Positions 27,950 to 36,645 are shown, numbered from the stretch's first letter. The stretch is DNA of 64,000 bases from Maribacter arenosus (GCF_014610845.1 NZ_JABTCG010000003.1:248001-312000); one strand, 5' to 3'. The notes: generated from the letters alone by a model not told the origin. Numbers and translations are program-made.

Positions 27950-28699
27950 TTGAGATATTTTATCGTTTTTTCATACTTTGGAAAGTCGTACCATGGATGG
28001 CAAAGCCAGCCGAATGCCATAACAATACAGGCCGTTTTGGAAGATTCGATTTCCAAGCTTTTGGGGGAAAATATAGCTGTGGTCGGTGCCGGCAGAACCG
28101 ATGCAGGCGTACATGCCAAACAAATGTATGCCCATTTTGATTTTGAAGGGGAATTGGCCGTAGACGATTTTGTATTTCGCTTAAATGCTTTTTTGCCCGA
28201 TGATATTGCCGTTGTTGGAATACACCCGGTGGCGAACGATGCCCATGCACGATTTGATGCAATCGAACGCACCTATGAATATTGGATAACACAAAGGAAG
28301 AACCCTTTTTATATGGACACGGCCCATTACGTAAGGCATGAATTGGATATCGATGCCATGAACAAGGCCGCCCAATTAATTCGGGCCCATAACGATTTCG
28401 AATGCTTTTCAAAATCGAATACCGAAGTGCGTACCTTCCTATGTAAGATAAAAAAGGCGGAATGGACACGGCATACCGATAGATTGGTATTCAAGATAAC
28501 AGCGGACCGTTTTCTTCGGAATATGGTAAGGGCCATTGTAGGAACCCTTCTCGATGTAGGTATTGGGAAGTCGAATCTGGAGGATGTCAGGATAATTTTA
28601 AAAGGGAAAGACAGATCCCTTGCTGGGGCTTCTGTCCCCGCAAAAGGGTTATATTTGACCAAAATCGTATACCCCGATACAATAAAAGGAAATGAGTAA
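27950..28699 (+). CDS. truA: tRNA pseudouridine(38-40) synthase TruA
   Basis: Isomerises uridines 38-40 in the tRNA anticodon arm. The catalytic aspartate lies in GAGRTDAGVHA, with YFGKSYHGWQ at the N-terminus and the C-terminal core FLRNMVRAIVGTLLDVG. At 249 residues the length is normal. The start must be the TTG at 27950 (RYFIVFSYFG follows). An in-frame stop at 27938-27940 leaves room for no ATG, and the family fold begins at once. It overlaps the ABC transporter gene by 8 bases (ATGAGTAA), so the two are translationally coupled. Confidence 0.95.
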   Translation: MRYFIVFSYFGKSYHGWQSQPNAITIQAVLEDSISKLLGENIAVVGAGRTDAGVHAKQMYAHFDFEGELAVDDFVFRLNAFLPDDIAVVGIHPVANDAHARFDAIERTYEYWITQRKNPFYMDTAHYVRHELDIDAMNKAAQLIRAHNDFECFSKSNTEVRTFLCKIKKAEWTRHTDRLVFKITADRFLRNMVRAIVGTLLDVGIGKSNLEDVRIILKGKDRSLAGASVPAKGLYLTKIVYPDTIKGNE

Positions 28700-30458
28700 A
28701 GAATTAGGAAAAGCATTTGATACCGGATTATTCAAGCGCCTACTAAGGTATACCAAACCGTATAGGTTTACTTTTTATGGCGTGGCCCTTTCCGCGATTT
28801 TACTGTCTGCTTTTGCTGTGATGACCCCCTTTTTATTGCGCATGCTTATTGATGATGCCATAATGAAATCCGACGCCGAAAAATTGTTCTACTTGGTGGT
28901 GGCTATGTTGGTGGTTTTATTGGCTCAAGTCATCTTTCAATTACTTTTTAATTATTATGCGAACTGGTTGGGTGAATCGGTCATAAAGGATGTGCGTATT
29001 AAATTATTTCAGCATATGCTCGATTTTAGAATGACCTATTTTGATAAATCCTCATTAGGTGTTCTGGTCACCAGGGCAGTGGCCGATATGCAGCGTATTG
29101 GGGAAATCTTCAGCCAAGGATTTTTTGTTATTGTTGCCGATTTGTTGAAAATGTTCGCCGCGGCTGCGTTGATGATATATATGAATTGGAAATTGGCCTT
29201 GCTCGTTTTCGCCCTGCTTCCGTTGATTTTATATGCCACGCGTTTGTTCCAAAAGGCGATGAAGGTGGCCTTTATCGAAGTTAGGGCCGAAGTTGCCAAT
29301 TTAAATTCTTTTGTTCAAGAAAGGATAGCGGGCATGAAAATAGTTCAACTATTTACCCGTGAAAAGATCGAGAGTGCAAAATTCCGGGAAATCAATGAAA
29401 AGCATAAGAAAGCCTGGTTGAAAACGGTCTGGTACAACTCCATATTTTTCCCTGTTGCTGAGATCGTTACTTCACTGGCCATCGGTTTGGTGGTTTGGTA
29501 TGGTGGACTCATGAATGTCGCCAATATCTCAGCTAGTGAGGCAGGAACCATATTTGCCTATATCCTTTGTATTGAGATACTTTTTAGGCCTTTGCGACAA
29601 ATCGCCGATAAGTTCAATACTTTACAAATGGGCATGGTGGCGGCCAACAGGGTTTTTTCCATTTTGGATACGGAAAGCACCATGGATGATTCAGGAACGT
29701 TTGAGGATACCCATGTAAGGGGCGATATTAGCTTTAAGAATGTCCGGTTCGGATATGTGCCAGACGAAGAAGTACTACATGGCATTTCTTTCGAGGCCAA
29801 GGCAGGTGAAACCATTGCTATCGTTGGTGCCACAGGGGCCGGAAAATCGACCATAATCAATTTATTGAACCGCTTTTATGAAATACAATCAGGACAGATT
29901 TTAATTGATGGTATAGACAGTAAATCCTTTAAACTGGCTTCGTTACGTTCCCATATAGCCGTGGTATTGCAGGATGTCTTTCTTTTTGCCGATACCATTG
30001 CCAACAACATTTCACTGAAAAACAACAACATAGCTTTAAAAGATATCAAGGAAGCTGCCAAGCAAATCGGGGTAGATGAGTTCATCGAAAGCCTTCCTGG
30101 AGGATATCAGTTCAATGTAAAGGAACGAGGCTCCATGTTGTCGAGCGGTCAACGTCAATTAATTGCATTTCTTAGGGCTTATGTCAGTAATCCAAGTATC
30201 CTTATTTTGGATGAGGCCACTTCCTCGGTCGATACGTATTCCGAACGATTGATCCAACGCGCCACCGATAAGATTACGGAAGGAAGAACTTCGATTATCA
30301 TTGCCCACCGATTGGCTACGGTCAAGAAGGCCGATAAGATTTTGGTTATGGAAGCCGGGAAAATAGTCGAGTCTGGCACCCATAGCGAGCTATTGAAAAA
30401 AGGAGGATACTATAACAAACTTTATGAAGCCCAGTTTTTGGAGGAGGAAGCGGCTTAA
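28692..30458 (+). CDS. MsbA-type ABC exporter (permease fused to ATPase)
   Basis: A 588-residue half-transporter that would act as a homodimer in the inner membrane. Six membrane helices occupy residues about 20-320, including the loop YFDKSSLGVLVTRAVADMQRIGE. The nucleotide-binding domain has Walker A VGATGAGKST, Q-loop VLQDVFLFADTI, signature MLSSGQRQL, Walker B ILILDEATSSVD and switch IIAHRLATV. Family members export lipids, lipopolysaccharide precursors or drugs; the substrate is undetermined. Its start overlaps truA and its stop overlaps the stop of the convergent cdaA gene. Confidence 0.93.
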   Translation: MSKELGKAFDTGLFKRLLRYTKPYRFTFYGVALSAILLSAFAVMTPFLLRMLIDDAIMKSDAEKLFYLVVAMLVVLLAQVIFQLLFNYYANWLGESVIKDVRIKLFQHMLDFRMTYFDKSSLGVLVTRAVADMQRIGEIFSQGFFVIVADLLKMFAAAALMIYMNWKLALLVFALLPLILYATRLFQKAMKVAFIEVRAEVANLNSFVQERIAGMKIVQLFTREKIESAKFREINEKHKKAWLKTVWYNSIFFPVAEIVTSLAIGLVVWYGGLMNVANISASEAGTIFAYILCIEILFRPLRQIADKFNTLQMGMVAANRVFSILDTESTMDDSGTFEDTHVRGDISFKNVRFGYVPDEEVLHGISFEAKAGETIAIVGATGAGKSTIINLLNRFYEIQSGQILIDGIDSKSFKLASLRSHIAVVLQDVFLFADTIANNISLKNNNIALKDIKEAAKQIGVDEFIESLPGGYQFNVKERGSMLSSGQRQLIAFLRAYVSNPSILILDEATSSVDTYSERLIQRATDKITEGRTSIIIAHRLATVKKADKILVMEAGKIVESGTHSELLKKGGYYNKLYEAQFLEEEAA

Positions 30459-31267
30459 ATCAAATCTTCTTTCATCAGATTGCCCAATTCTTCAATATCC
30501 TTAAAGTGTACGAACCCCCCATTTTTGATATAAGAAATATCACCTGTTTCTTCACTGACTACAAGTGCCAATGCATCCGTACGTTCGGTAATCCCTACCG
30601 CGGCCCTATGGCGTAATCCAAAACGAAGGGGAATACTGCGTTCATTTGAAATCGGAAGTATCACGCGGGTAGCCACAATATTATTGTCTTCTATGACCGC
30701 AGCACCATCGTGTAAGGGGCTATTTTTAAAAAAAATACTTTCCAAAAGAGGTTGATTGACCTCGGCGTACATGCTATCCCCGGATGACTTTACAAAATCG
30801 AGGGAGTTATTCCGTTTAATAACTATGATGACACCGGTTCTAGATCGTCCCATACTCCTGCAGGCTTTCAAAATAGCGTCGATATCCGTGCTTGTCGTCA
30901 GGCCTTCCGGTTTTAAAAACCGAAACCAACGATGGAAGTTTCGTTTATTCGCAAAGTTCGTGGACCCGATCATCAACAGGAATTTCCTTATTTCTTGCTG
31001 AAAGACAATGATCAGAGCGATCAGTCCGACCTGCATAAACCCACCAACCATACTACTGATCATTTCCATCTCGAGCAACTCGGTAAGTTTCCAAAAGCCC
31101 CAAATAATGACAATTCCTATGAATATGTTGATGGCAACCGATCCACGTACCAATTTGTAGATATAATAAAGAAGTAAGGCGACTAAGATAATGTCGAGAA
31201 TATCGGTAATCTTAAAGTCGAGAAAATTCAAAAAATCCAATCCTAGCCGTTTTTGTAAAATTAACAA
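30455..31267 (-). CDS. cdaA: diadenylate cyclase CdaA
   Basis: Membrane-bound enzyme that makes the second messenger c-di-AMP from two ATP. Three N-terminal membrane helices (DIILVALLLYYIYKLV, INIFIGIVIIWGFWKL, GLIALIIVFQQEI) lead into the DAC domain. That domain has both catalytic motifs: DGA in SPLHDGAAVI and RHR in FGLRHRAAVGITE. No ATG exists before residue 69, so translation uses TTG: either 31267 or, more like its relatives, TTG 31240 (giving DFLNFLDFKI at the N-terminus). It lies 30 bases after folP, probably one transcript. The last bases overlap the convergent ABC exporter gene. c-di-AMP typically controls potassium, osmotic and envelope homeostasis. Confidence 0.94.
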   Translation of the reverse strand: MLILQKRLGLDFLNFLDFKITDILDIILVALLLYYIYKLVRGSVAINIFIGIVIIWGFWKLTELLEMEMISSMVGGFMQVGLIALIIVFQQEIRKFLLMIGSTNFANKRNFHRWFRFLKPEGLTTSTDIDAILKACRSMGRSRTGVIIVIKRNNSLDFVKSSGDSMYAEVNQPLLESIFFKNSPLHDGAAVIEDNNIVATRVILPISNERSIPLRFGLRHRAAVGITERTDALALVVSEETGDISYIKNGGFVHFKDIEELGNLMKEDLI

Positions 31268-31297
31268 AATTTGATGAACATAAACCCTATTGGATTT

Positions 31298-32119
31298 TTA
31301 GTTGAGCTGTTCGTTCAATATAATACATTCGATAGCAGCGGCAACATCATGCACCCTCAGGATCCGTGCTCCCTTTTGTAAGGCGACCATATGAAGGGCC
31401 GTGGTACCATTCAACGCTTCCTGTGGTGTTTTTTCCAGTACTTTGTATATCATCGATTTCCTACTTAAACCAACTAAAATGGGTAGTTCCAATGTTTGCA
31501 GTAAATCCAAATTTTGTAGCAAGGTATAATTCTGTTCCAAGGTTTTGCTAAAACCAAATCCCGGATCGATGATGACGTCGTTTATATGGTATTCCCTTGC
31601 CCGTGCTATTCTCTCGGAGAAGTAATACAGTAGGTCGACCACTAAATCGCTATAATCGGTATTCTGTTGCATGTTCTGGGGAGTGCCTTTCATGTGCATC
31701 ATACAATAAGGTATCCCATGTTCGGCGACCACAGCGAGCATGCGATCATCTTGTATACCTGCGGAGATATCATTGACCATGGTTGCTCCTTCCTTCAGGC
31801 AGGCATCTGCCACTTTACTGCGGAACGTGTCGATGGATAAGTTGATTTTAGGGAACGTTTTTATAAGCATTGTGACTACGGGGACTATTCTTGTTAATTC
31901 GTCTTCCAAAGTGACTATAGCTGCTCCCGGCCTGGAACTATACGCCCCTACATCTATGAAGGTAGCGCCCTCAGCCAGCATTTTTTCTACTTGGCCTAAA
32001 ATCCCCTGTTCGCCCTCGTACTTTCCACCATCATAAAACGAATCTGGGGTAAGGTTTAGAATGCCCATTACTTTAGGGGTTGACAAATCAATCAATTTTC
32101 CATTACAATTCAACGTCAT
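31298..32119 (-). CDS. folP: dihydropteroate synthase
   Basis: Condenses p-aminobenzoate with hydroxymethyl-dihydropterin pyrophosphate in folate synthesis; the target of sulfonamides. The 273-residue TIM barrel begins with KVMGILNLTPDSFYDGGKY. It then has GATFIDVGAYSSRPGA, SIDTFRSKVADA, VNDISAGIQD, YCMMHMKGTPQNMQ, IIDPGFGFSKTLEQNY, LVGLSRKSMI and the C-terminal RVHDV. All active-site blocks are intact. Upstream lies a divergent DUF1599 gene; downstream is cdaA, an association seen in many Bacteroidota. Confidence 0.96.
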   Translation of the reverse strand: MTLNCNGKLIDLSTPKVMGILNLTPDSFYDGGKYEGEQGILGQVEKMLAEGATFIDVGAYSSRPGAAIVTLEDELTRIVPVVTMLIKTFPKINLSIDTFRSKVADACLKEGATMVNDISAGIQDDRMLAVVAEHGIPYCMMHMKGTPQNMQQNTDYSDLVVDLLYYFSERIARAREYHINDVIIDPGFGFSKTLEQNYTLLQNLDLLQTLELPILVGLSRKSMIYKVLEKTPQEALNGTTALHMVALQKGARILRVHDVAAAIECIILNEQLN

Positions 32120-32234
32120 ACGGCAAAAGTAAGATGCAAAGTTGCCCTAATAAAGTTTGATAAACCAACTTTAAAACACGAACTTTGAAGTTTAAAATAT
32201 TTTAGGCGAAATTTACGCAAATTAGTGACACTAC

Positions 32235-32780
32235 ATGCAGCAGACTTCCGAACAATACGACGCCGTAATTAAGATTTGTAGGGAATTATTCCAGAAAAAG
32301 ATGAAAGATTACGGTAGCGCGTGGCGTATTCTTAGATTACCTTCTTTGACCGATCAAATATTCATTAAAGCACAACGCATTAGAGGCCTTCAGGAAAATG
32401 AGGTACGAAAGGTAGATGAGGACGAGCGGTCTGAATTTATTGGAATCGTCAATTATGCGATCATGGCCTTGATTCAGTTGGAAAAAGGCGTGGTAGATCA
32501 ACCGGACCTATCGGAGAAGGAAGCCTTGGAACTCTATGATAAACATGCCAATATCACCAAATTATTGATGGAGGATAAAAACCATGACTATGGGGAAGCT
32601 TGGCGCGATATGCGCGTAAGCTCCTTGACCGATCTGATCCTCCAAAAGCTTTTGCGTGTAAAGACAATGGAGAATAATAAAGGGGTGCCCTTGGTCAGTG
32701 AAGGTATAGATGCCAATTATCAGGATATGGTAAATTATGCGGTTTTTGCCTTGATTCATTTAAAAGAGGATTCCAAATGA
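32235..32780 (+). CDS. DUF1599 protein (two tandem nucleotide-modification-type domains)
   Basis: A 181-residue soluble protein built from two copies of one domain. The first runs from KKMKDYGSAWRILRLPSLTDQI through FIGIVNYAIMALIQLEKG. The second runs from KNHDYGEAWRDMRVSSLTDLI through YQDMVNYAVFALIHLKED. DYGxAW and the VNYAxxALIxL helix recur in both. DUF1599 belongs to the set of domains named for association with nucleotide modification, but this copy sits in a core housekeeping run, and its activity is unknown. It overlaps the next gene by 4 bases (ATGA). Confidence 0.88.
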   Translation: MQQTSEQYDAVIKICRELFQKKMKDYGSAWRILRLPSLTDQIFIKAQRIRGLQENEVRKVDEDERSEFIGIVNYAIMALIQLEKGVVDQPDLSEKEALELYDKHANITKLLMEDKNHDYGEAWRDMRVSSLTDLILQKLLRVKTMENNKGVPLVSEGIDANYQDMVNYAVFALIHLKEDSK

Positions 32781-33871
32781 AATATCTGGTTGCTTTTTCG
32801 CGAATATTCGTAGGGGTATTGTTTATTTTCAGTGGTTTTATAAAGCTTAACGATCCATTGGGCTTTTCCTTTAAATTAGAGGAATACTTTAGTGAAGGGG
32901 TGCTTAACCTCCCTTTTTTGGTACCCTATGCCCTTGGGTTGGCACTCTTTGTCGTCATTTTCGAAGTCCTTTTGGGTGTGATGCTGTTATTGGGTTTCAG
33001 GGCCAAATTTACCCTATGGAGCTTATTCCTGATAATCTTGTTTTTTACTTTTTTAACGTTCTACTCGGCCTATTTCAACAAGGTTACCGATTGCGGTTGT
33101 TTTGGTGATGCCGTGAATTTGACGCCGTGGGGTTCTTTTACGAAGGATGTTGTTCTATTGGTATTCATTATCATTTTGTTCCTAGGAAAGAAATATGTAA
33201 AACCCATTTTTGAATCGAATACAAAACGGATTATTACTGGCGTTTCCTTGCTGATATGTATCCTTTTCGCGAATCATGTGCTGCGACATCTTCCCGTAAT
33301 CGATTTTAGACCCTACAAAATTGGGGCGAATATCATTGAAGGCATGGAAATACCGGAAGATGCCCAAAAACCGGTCTTTGAATACGCTTGGAAGTTCAAT
33401 ATAAATGGGGAGGAAAAAGTGATTGTGACCCAAGGGGATTATCCGTCAGTCGAAGGGGAGTTCATCGACGTGGAAACCACTGAAATCGAAAAAGGGTACG
33501 AACCCCCGATCCATGATTTTACCATTGAGCAAGAGGGCGTGGATTATGCCCCGGAATTATTGGAAGAACCGAAACTGGTGATGATCATCTCCTATGACCT
33601 TCGAAAAAGTAATTTCAAGGTTTATCCCGAATTGGCCAAGATGATTGCCAAGGCAAAGAATATGGGTTACAAGGTAATAGGGATGTCGGCCTCAGGTCCT
33701 GAACATACCGACGGATTGATTAAAAAATACGGTTTGGACATTTCCTTTTATTTTACCGATGAGACCACCTTAAAAACCATTGTCCGTTCCAATCCAGGGG
33801 TTTTGGTTGTAGAAAAGGGAACAATTGTACAAAAGGTACACTATAACGATTTGGAGGATCTTAATTTTTAA
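32777..33871 (+). CDS. BT_3928 family DoxX/MauE-type redox membrane protein
   Basis: A 364-residue protein. The N-terminal half is a four-helix DoxX/MauE-like membrane domain with FSRIFVGVLFIFSGFIKL and the paired cysteines in VTDCGCFGDAVNLTPW, as in membrane components that hand electrons to periplasmic thioredoxins. A further helix (IITGVSLLICILFANHVL) leads into a soluble C-terminal domain. That domain has thioredoxin-like strands (KLVMIISYDLRKSN, YKVIGMSAS, PGVLVVEKGTIVQKV) but lacks a CxxC. The TlpA-like thioredoxin gene follows 4 bases later, so the two probably form a periplasmic thiol-redox unit. Confidence 0.88.
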   Translation: MKYLVAFSRIFVGVLFIFSGFIKLNDPLGFSFKLEEYFSEGVLNLPFLVPYALGLALFVVIFEVLLGVMLLLGFRAKFTLWSLFLIILFFTFLTFYSAYFNKVTDCGCFGDAVNLTPWGSFTKDVVLLVFIIILFLGKKYVKPIFESNTKRIITGVSLLICILFANHVLRHLPVIDFRPYKIGANIIEGMEIPEDAQKPVFEYAWKFNINGEEKVIVTQGDYPSVEGEFIDVETTEIEKGYEPPIHDFTIEQEGVDYAPELLEEPKLVMIISYDLRKSNFKVYPELAKMIAKAKNMGYKVIGMSASGPEHTDGLIKKYGLDISFYFTDETTLKTIVRSNPGVLVVEKGTIVQKVHYNDLEDLNF

Positions 33872-33875
33872 GCTT

Positions 33876-34382
33876 ATGGGGAAGATTAGCAAAGTTGTTA
33901 CAATCGGGGTCATCTTTTTTTCCTTGTTGGCGTGCGCTCAGGAACGTACTTTTTCCGATGAGGCATTGAATGATTCCCTGATAGGTTTAAATGGGGATAC
34001 TGTTACTTTCCAATCCATATTAAAAGCACATGAAGGCAATATGGTACTCTTGGACATTTGGGCCTCCTGGTGCAAGGATTGTGTCGTAGGAATGCCCAAG
34101 GTAAAAGAATTGCAAAAAGAGTTTCCCGATATGACTGTGGTGTTTATTTCCTTGGATAAGGATGAGGCAAGCTGGAAAAAAGGGATCGAAAGGTTCAACA
34201 TCGAGGAAGGTTCCCATTTTTGGGCCAAGGATGGGTGGAAGTCCGAACTTTTCCAGGCAATCGATTTGGATTGGATTCCGAGGTACATGGTATTGGATGC
34301 ACAAGGAAATATAACATTATATAAGGCCATCAAGGCTAGTGATAAAGCAATTATAGAACAATTAAAAGAAAATAGATCATGA
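33876..34382 (+). CDS. TlpA-family thioredoxin lipoprotein
   Basis: A 168-residue periplasmic thioredoxin-fold protein with a lipoprotein-type signal (VVTIGVIFFSLLAC). The active site is WASWCKDC within LLDIWASWCKDCVVGMPKVKEL. The cis-proline region follows at WIPRYMVLDAQGNI. I use ATG 33876 (MGKISK); a longer frame from 33825 would overlap the upstream gene and bury the signal peptide. The stop overlaps the tpiA start (ATGA). It is coupled to the DoxX/MauE-like membrane protein and is likely its redox partner. Thioredoxin function is firm; the substrate proteins are unknown. Confidence 0.9.
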   Translation: MGKISKVVTIGVIFFSLLACAQERTFSDEALNDSLIGLNGDTVTFQSILKAHEGNMVLLDIWASWCKDCVVGMPKVKELQKEFPDMTVVFISLDKDEASWKKGIERFNIEEGSHFWAKDGWKSELFQAIDLDWIPRYMVLDAQGNITLYKAIKASDKAIIEQLKENRS

Positions 34383-35128
34383 GAGACAAAATAGTAGCGG
34401 GAAACTGGAAAATGAACAAGAATATGGAAGAGACCGAAGCATTATTGGCCGAGGTTTCCGCCAAATTGCCGGATACGGATGCGAAGGTCATGGTGTCACC
34501 GACCTTTGTGAATTTGGCCAGTGCCGTAAACCAATTGGAAAGTTCATCAATAGAGGTTATCGCCCAGAACATGCATTTTGCCGAAAGTGGCGCCTATACG
34601 GGTGAAATTTCTGCCGATATGTTATTGAATATTGGCATCAACACTGTTATATTGGGGCACTCTGAGCGTAGGGCCTATTTTGGTGAAACCGATGAGATCT
34701 TAAAGAAAAAAGTAAAAGCCGCCCTTGCCAAAAAGATGACCGTCATGTTCTGTTTTGGGGAGGAATTGAACGATCGAAAATCAGGGAATCATTTCAAGGT
34801 AGTCGAAAGTCAATTAAAAAACGCCCTTTTTGGTTTGGATGCCAAATCATGGAGCAGTATTATTTTGGCTTACGAACCGGTATGGGCCATTGGTACAGGT
34901 GAAACAGCCTCTCCGGAACAAGCACAGGAAATGCATGCCTTTATTCGTAAGACCATTGCTACTGCCTTTACTAAAAATATAGCCGATAACGTTTCCATTC
35001 TTTATGGTGGTAGCGTAAAACCAAGTAATGCCGAGGAGATTTTCTCCAAACCCGATGTTGATGGGGGCCTTATTGGTGGGGCAGCTTTGGTAGCAGATGA
35101 TTTTATCGCTATCGTTAAGGCGATCTAA
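34379..35128 (+). CDS. tpiA: triosephosphate isomerase
   Basis: Interconverts dihydroxyacetone phosphate and glyceraldehyde 3-phosphate in glycolysis. The 249-residue barrel shows the catalytic lysine in AGNWKMNKN, histidine in ILGHSERRAYFGE, glutamate in AYEPVWAIGTGE and the phosphate-binding loop LYGGSVKPSNA with GGLIGGAAL. Its start overlaps the TlpA stop by four bases, which indicates translational coupling with redox genes. It is followed by a repeat-bearing gap and prmA. Confidence 0.97.
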   Translation: MRDKIVAGNWKMNKNMEETEALLAEVSAKLPDTDAKVMVSPTFVNLASAVNQLESSSIEVIAQNMHFAESGAYTGEISADMLLNIGINTVILGHSERRAYFGETDEILKKKVKAALAKKMTVMFCFGEELNDRKSGNHFKVVESQLKNALFGLDAKSWSSIILAYEPVWAIGTGETASPEQAQEMHAFIRKTIATAFTKNIADNVSILYGGSVKPSNAEEIFSKPDVDGGLIGGAALVADDFIAIVKAI

Positions 35129-35190
35129 GGCCTAGTATATTTCTATCAACAAGGCGGATAAAAAGTAAGATTTAATTCACTTAGTCACAT

Positions 35191-35246
35191 TGAGCGCAGT
35201 CGAAAGACCTCAAAACCAGGCAAAATAAGGTCTTCAACTGCGCTCA
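35191..35246. repeat. REP-like palindromic element
   Basis: TGAGCGCAGT at 35191-35200 pairs with ACTGCGCTCA at 35237-35246. Inside it AGACCT (35205-35210) pairs with AGGTCT (35228-35233). The core TGAGCGCAGTCGAAA is a sequence I recall as common between genes of Flavobacteriaceae. It may also act as a terminator-like hairpin between tpiA and prmA, although no T run follows. Confidence 0.7.
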
Positions 35247-35301
35247 TATTAAGAGTCTTAGGTTTTCAGTCCGCCTCTTTCCTTTTCCAGAAAATCTAAA
35301 A

Positions 35302-36138
35302 ATGCCGAATACCATTTACATAGAGTACAACTTCGAGATTTCGCCCTTACAACCTGCAGCAGATATACTGATCGCGGAATTGGGTGAAGTGGGTTTCGAG
35401 AGTTTTGTGGAACACGAAACCGGCATCCAAGCATATATCCAAAAAGGGGAATGGCGGGAAGACATTTTGAGTGAAGTTACGATTTTGGGGAATCCCCAAT
35501 TTAAGTTCGATTATGATGTTAAGGAATTGGAACAGGAAAACTGGAATGCGACCTGGGAACGCAATTTCCAGCCCATTCGTGTTGGTGATCAATGTGAGGT
35601 AAGGGCCCCTTTTCACGAGAAATCGAAGGTAGCCTATGATATTGTCATTGAACCCAAGATGAGTTTTGGGACTGGGCATCATGAGACCACCCATATGATG
35701 TTGCAATTTATTTTGGCGCATGAATTTAAAGGAAAGTGCGTATTGGATATGGGTTGCGGTACGGGGGTTTTGGCTATATTGGCAGAGTTGAAAGGAGCAG
35801 CCTCGGTCGATGCCATAGATATTGATAATTGGTGTTACCTCAATGCCAAAGAGAATATCGAACGAAACGATTGTAAGAATATTAAGGTTTTTGAAGGGGA
35901 TGCAACCCTATTGGAAGGTCAAAAATATGACGTGATCATCGCCAATATCAATAGGAATATCCTGCTATCCGATATTCCTGTTTATAGCAAATGCCTTACC
36001 GAAAACGGACAGTTGTTCCTAAGCGGATTTTATAAGGAAGACATTCCCTTAATCACCGAAAAATGCAATGAAAATGGACTTCGGATTGAAAAAAATCTGG
36101 AAAAAAATAATTGGGTTGCCGTAAAATATGTATTTTAG
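35302..36138 (+). CDS. prmA: ribosomal protein L11 methyltransferase
   Basis: SAM-dependent enzyme that methylates ribosomal protein L11. The 278-residue chain has the L11-binding N-terminal domain. The linker ends in SFGTGHHETTHMMLQF, motif I is VLDMGCGTGVLAILA, the ribose-binding acid follows in VDAIDIDNW, and the catalytic loop is IIANINRNIL. All match PrmA. It is 55 bases upstream of clpS, a pairing frequently seen in Bacteroidota. Confidence 0.95.
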   Translation: MPNTIYIEYNFEISPLQPAADILIAELGEVGFESFVEHETGIQAYIQKGEWREDILSEVTILGNPQFKFDYDVKELEQENWNATWERNFQPIRVGDQCEVRAPFHEKSKVAYDIVIEPKMSFGTGHHETTHMMLQFILAHEFKGKCVLDMGCGTGVLAILAELKGAASVDAIDIDNWCYLNAKENIERNDCKNIKVFEGDATLLEGQKYDVIIANINRNILLSDIPVYSKCLTENGQLFLSGFYKEDIPLITEKCNENGLRIEKNLEKNNWVAVKYVF

Positions 36139-36193
36139 AGAAAGTTAGGACCTATGTAATACAGGTTCTAGATCCGAATTTAAATATTGAATT

Positions 36194-36469
36194 ATGGGCA
36201 CAAAGGAAAAAATTTCGGAAGAATTACTGCTCGAGGAAGAAACAGTAAAGCAAAACGAAATTGTACTTTTTAATGATGAGGTAAATACGTTCGATCATGT
36301 TATAGAAACCTTGATCGATGTTTGCGAACACACTCCAGAGCAGGCAGAACAATGTTCTTTAATTGTTCACTACAACGGTAAATGTACCGTAAAAACAGGG
36401 GATTATAAAGATTTGGAACCCCGATGCAGTCGTTTGCTCCAAGCAGGATTAAGTGCAGAAATCGTATAG
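36194..36469 (+). CDS. clpS: ATP-dependent Clp protease adaptor ClpS
   Basis: A 91-residue adaptor that delivers N-degron substrates to the ClpAP/ClpCP protease. After a charged N-terminal tail, the core has VLFNDEVNTFDHVIETLI with the N-end-rule Asp/Asn pocket residues. It continues with CEHTPEQAEQCSLIVHYNGKC and the C-terminal RLLQAGLSAEIV. The length is slightly short but complete. It closes the tpiA-prmA-clpS run. Confidence 0.94.
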   Translation: MGTKEKISEELLLEEETVKQNEIVLFNDEVNTFDHVIETLIDVCEHTPEQAEQCSLIVHYNGKCTVKTGDYKDLEPRCSRLLQAGLSAEIV

Positions 36470-36533
36470 ATCTAACCACTTCTGGAATTTCATTTAGGAT
36501 TTTAGTGAAAGACTGGGCGATAGGGTCCTGCCA

Positions 36534-36559
36534 AAGGAAAACTCTTAAGGAAAACTCTT
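36534..36559. repeat. 13-bp perfect tandem duplication
   Basis: AAGGAAAACTCTT occurs twice back to back (36534-36546 and 36547-36559) between clpS and the symporter gene. It may be replication slippage; no function is apparent. Confidence 0.8.
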
Positions 36560-36645
36560 ATTTTTTAGCGCATTATTAGACTGTTTTGCATTACAGTGGA
36601 CTATGATTATTGATTACTTTTAAAAGCTAATCAATACCTAAGGCC

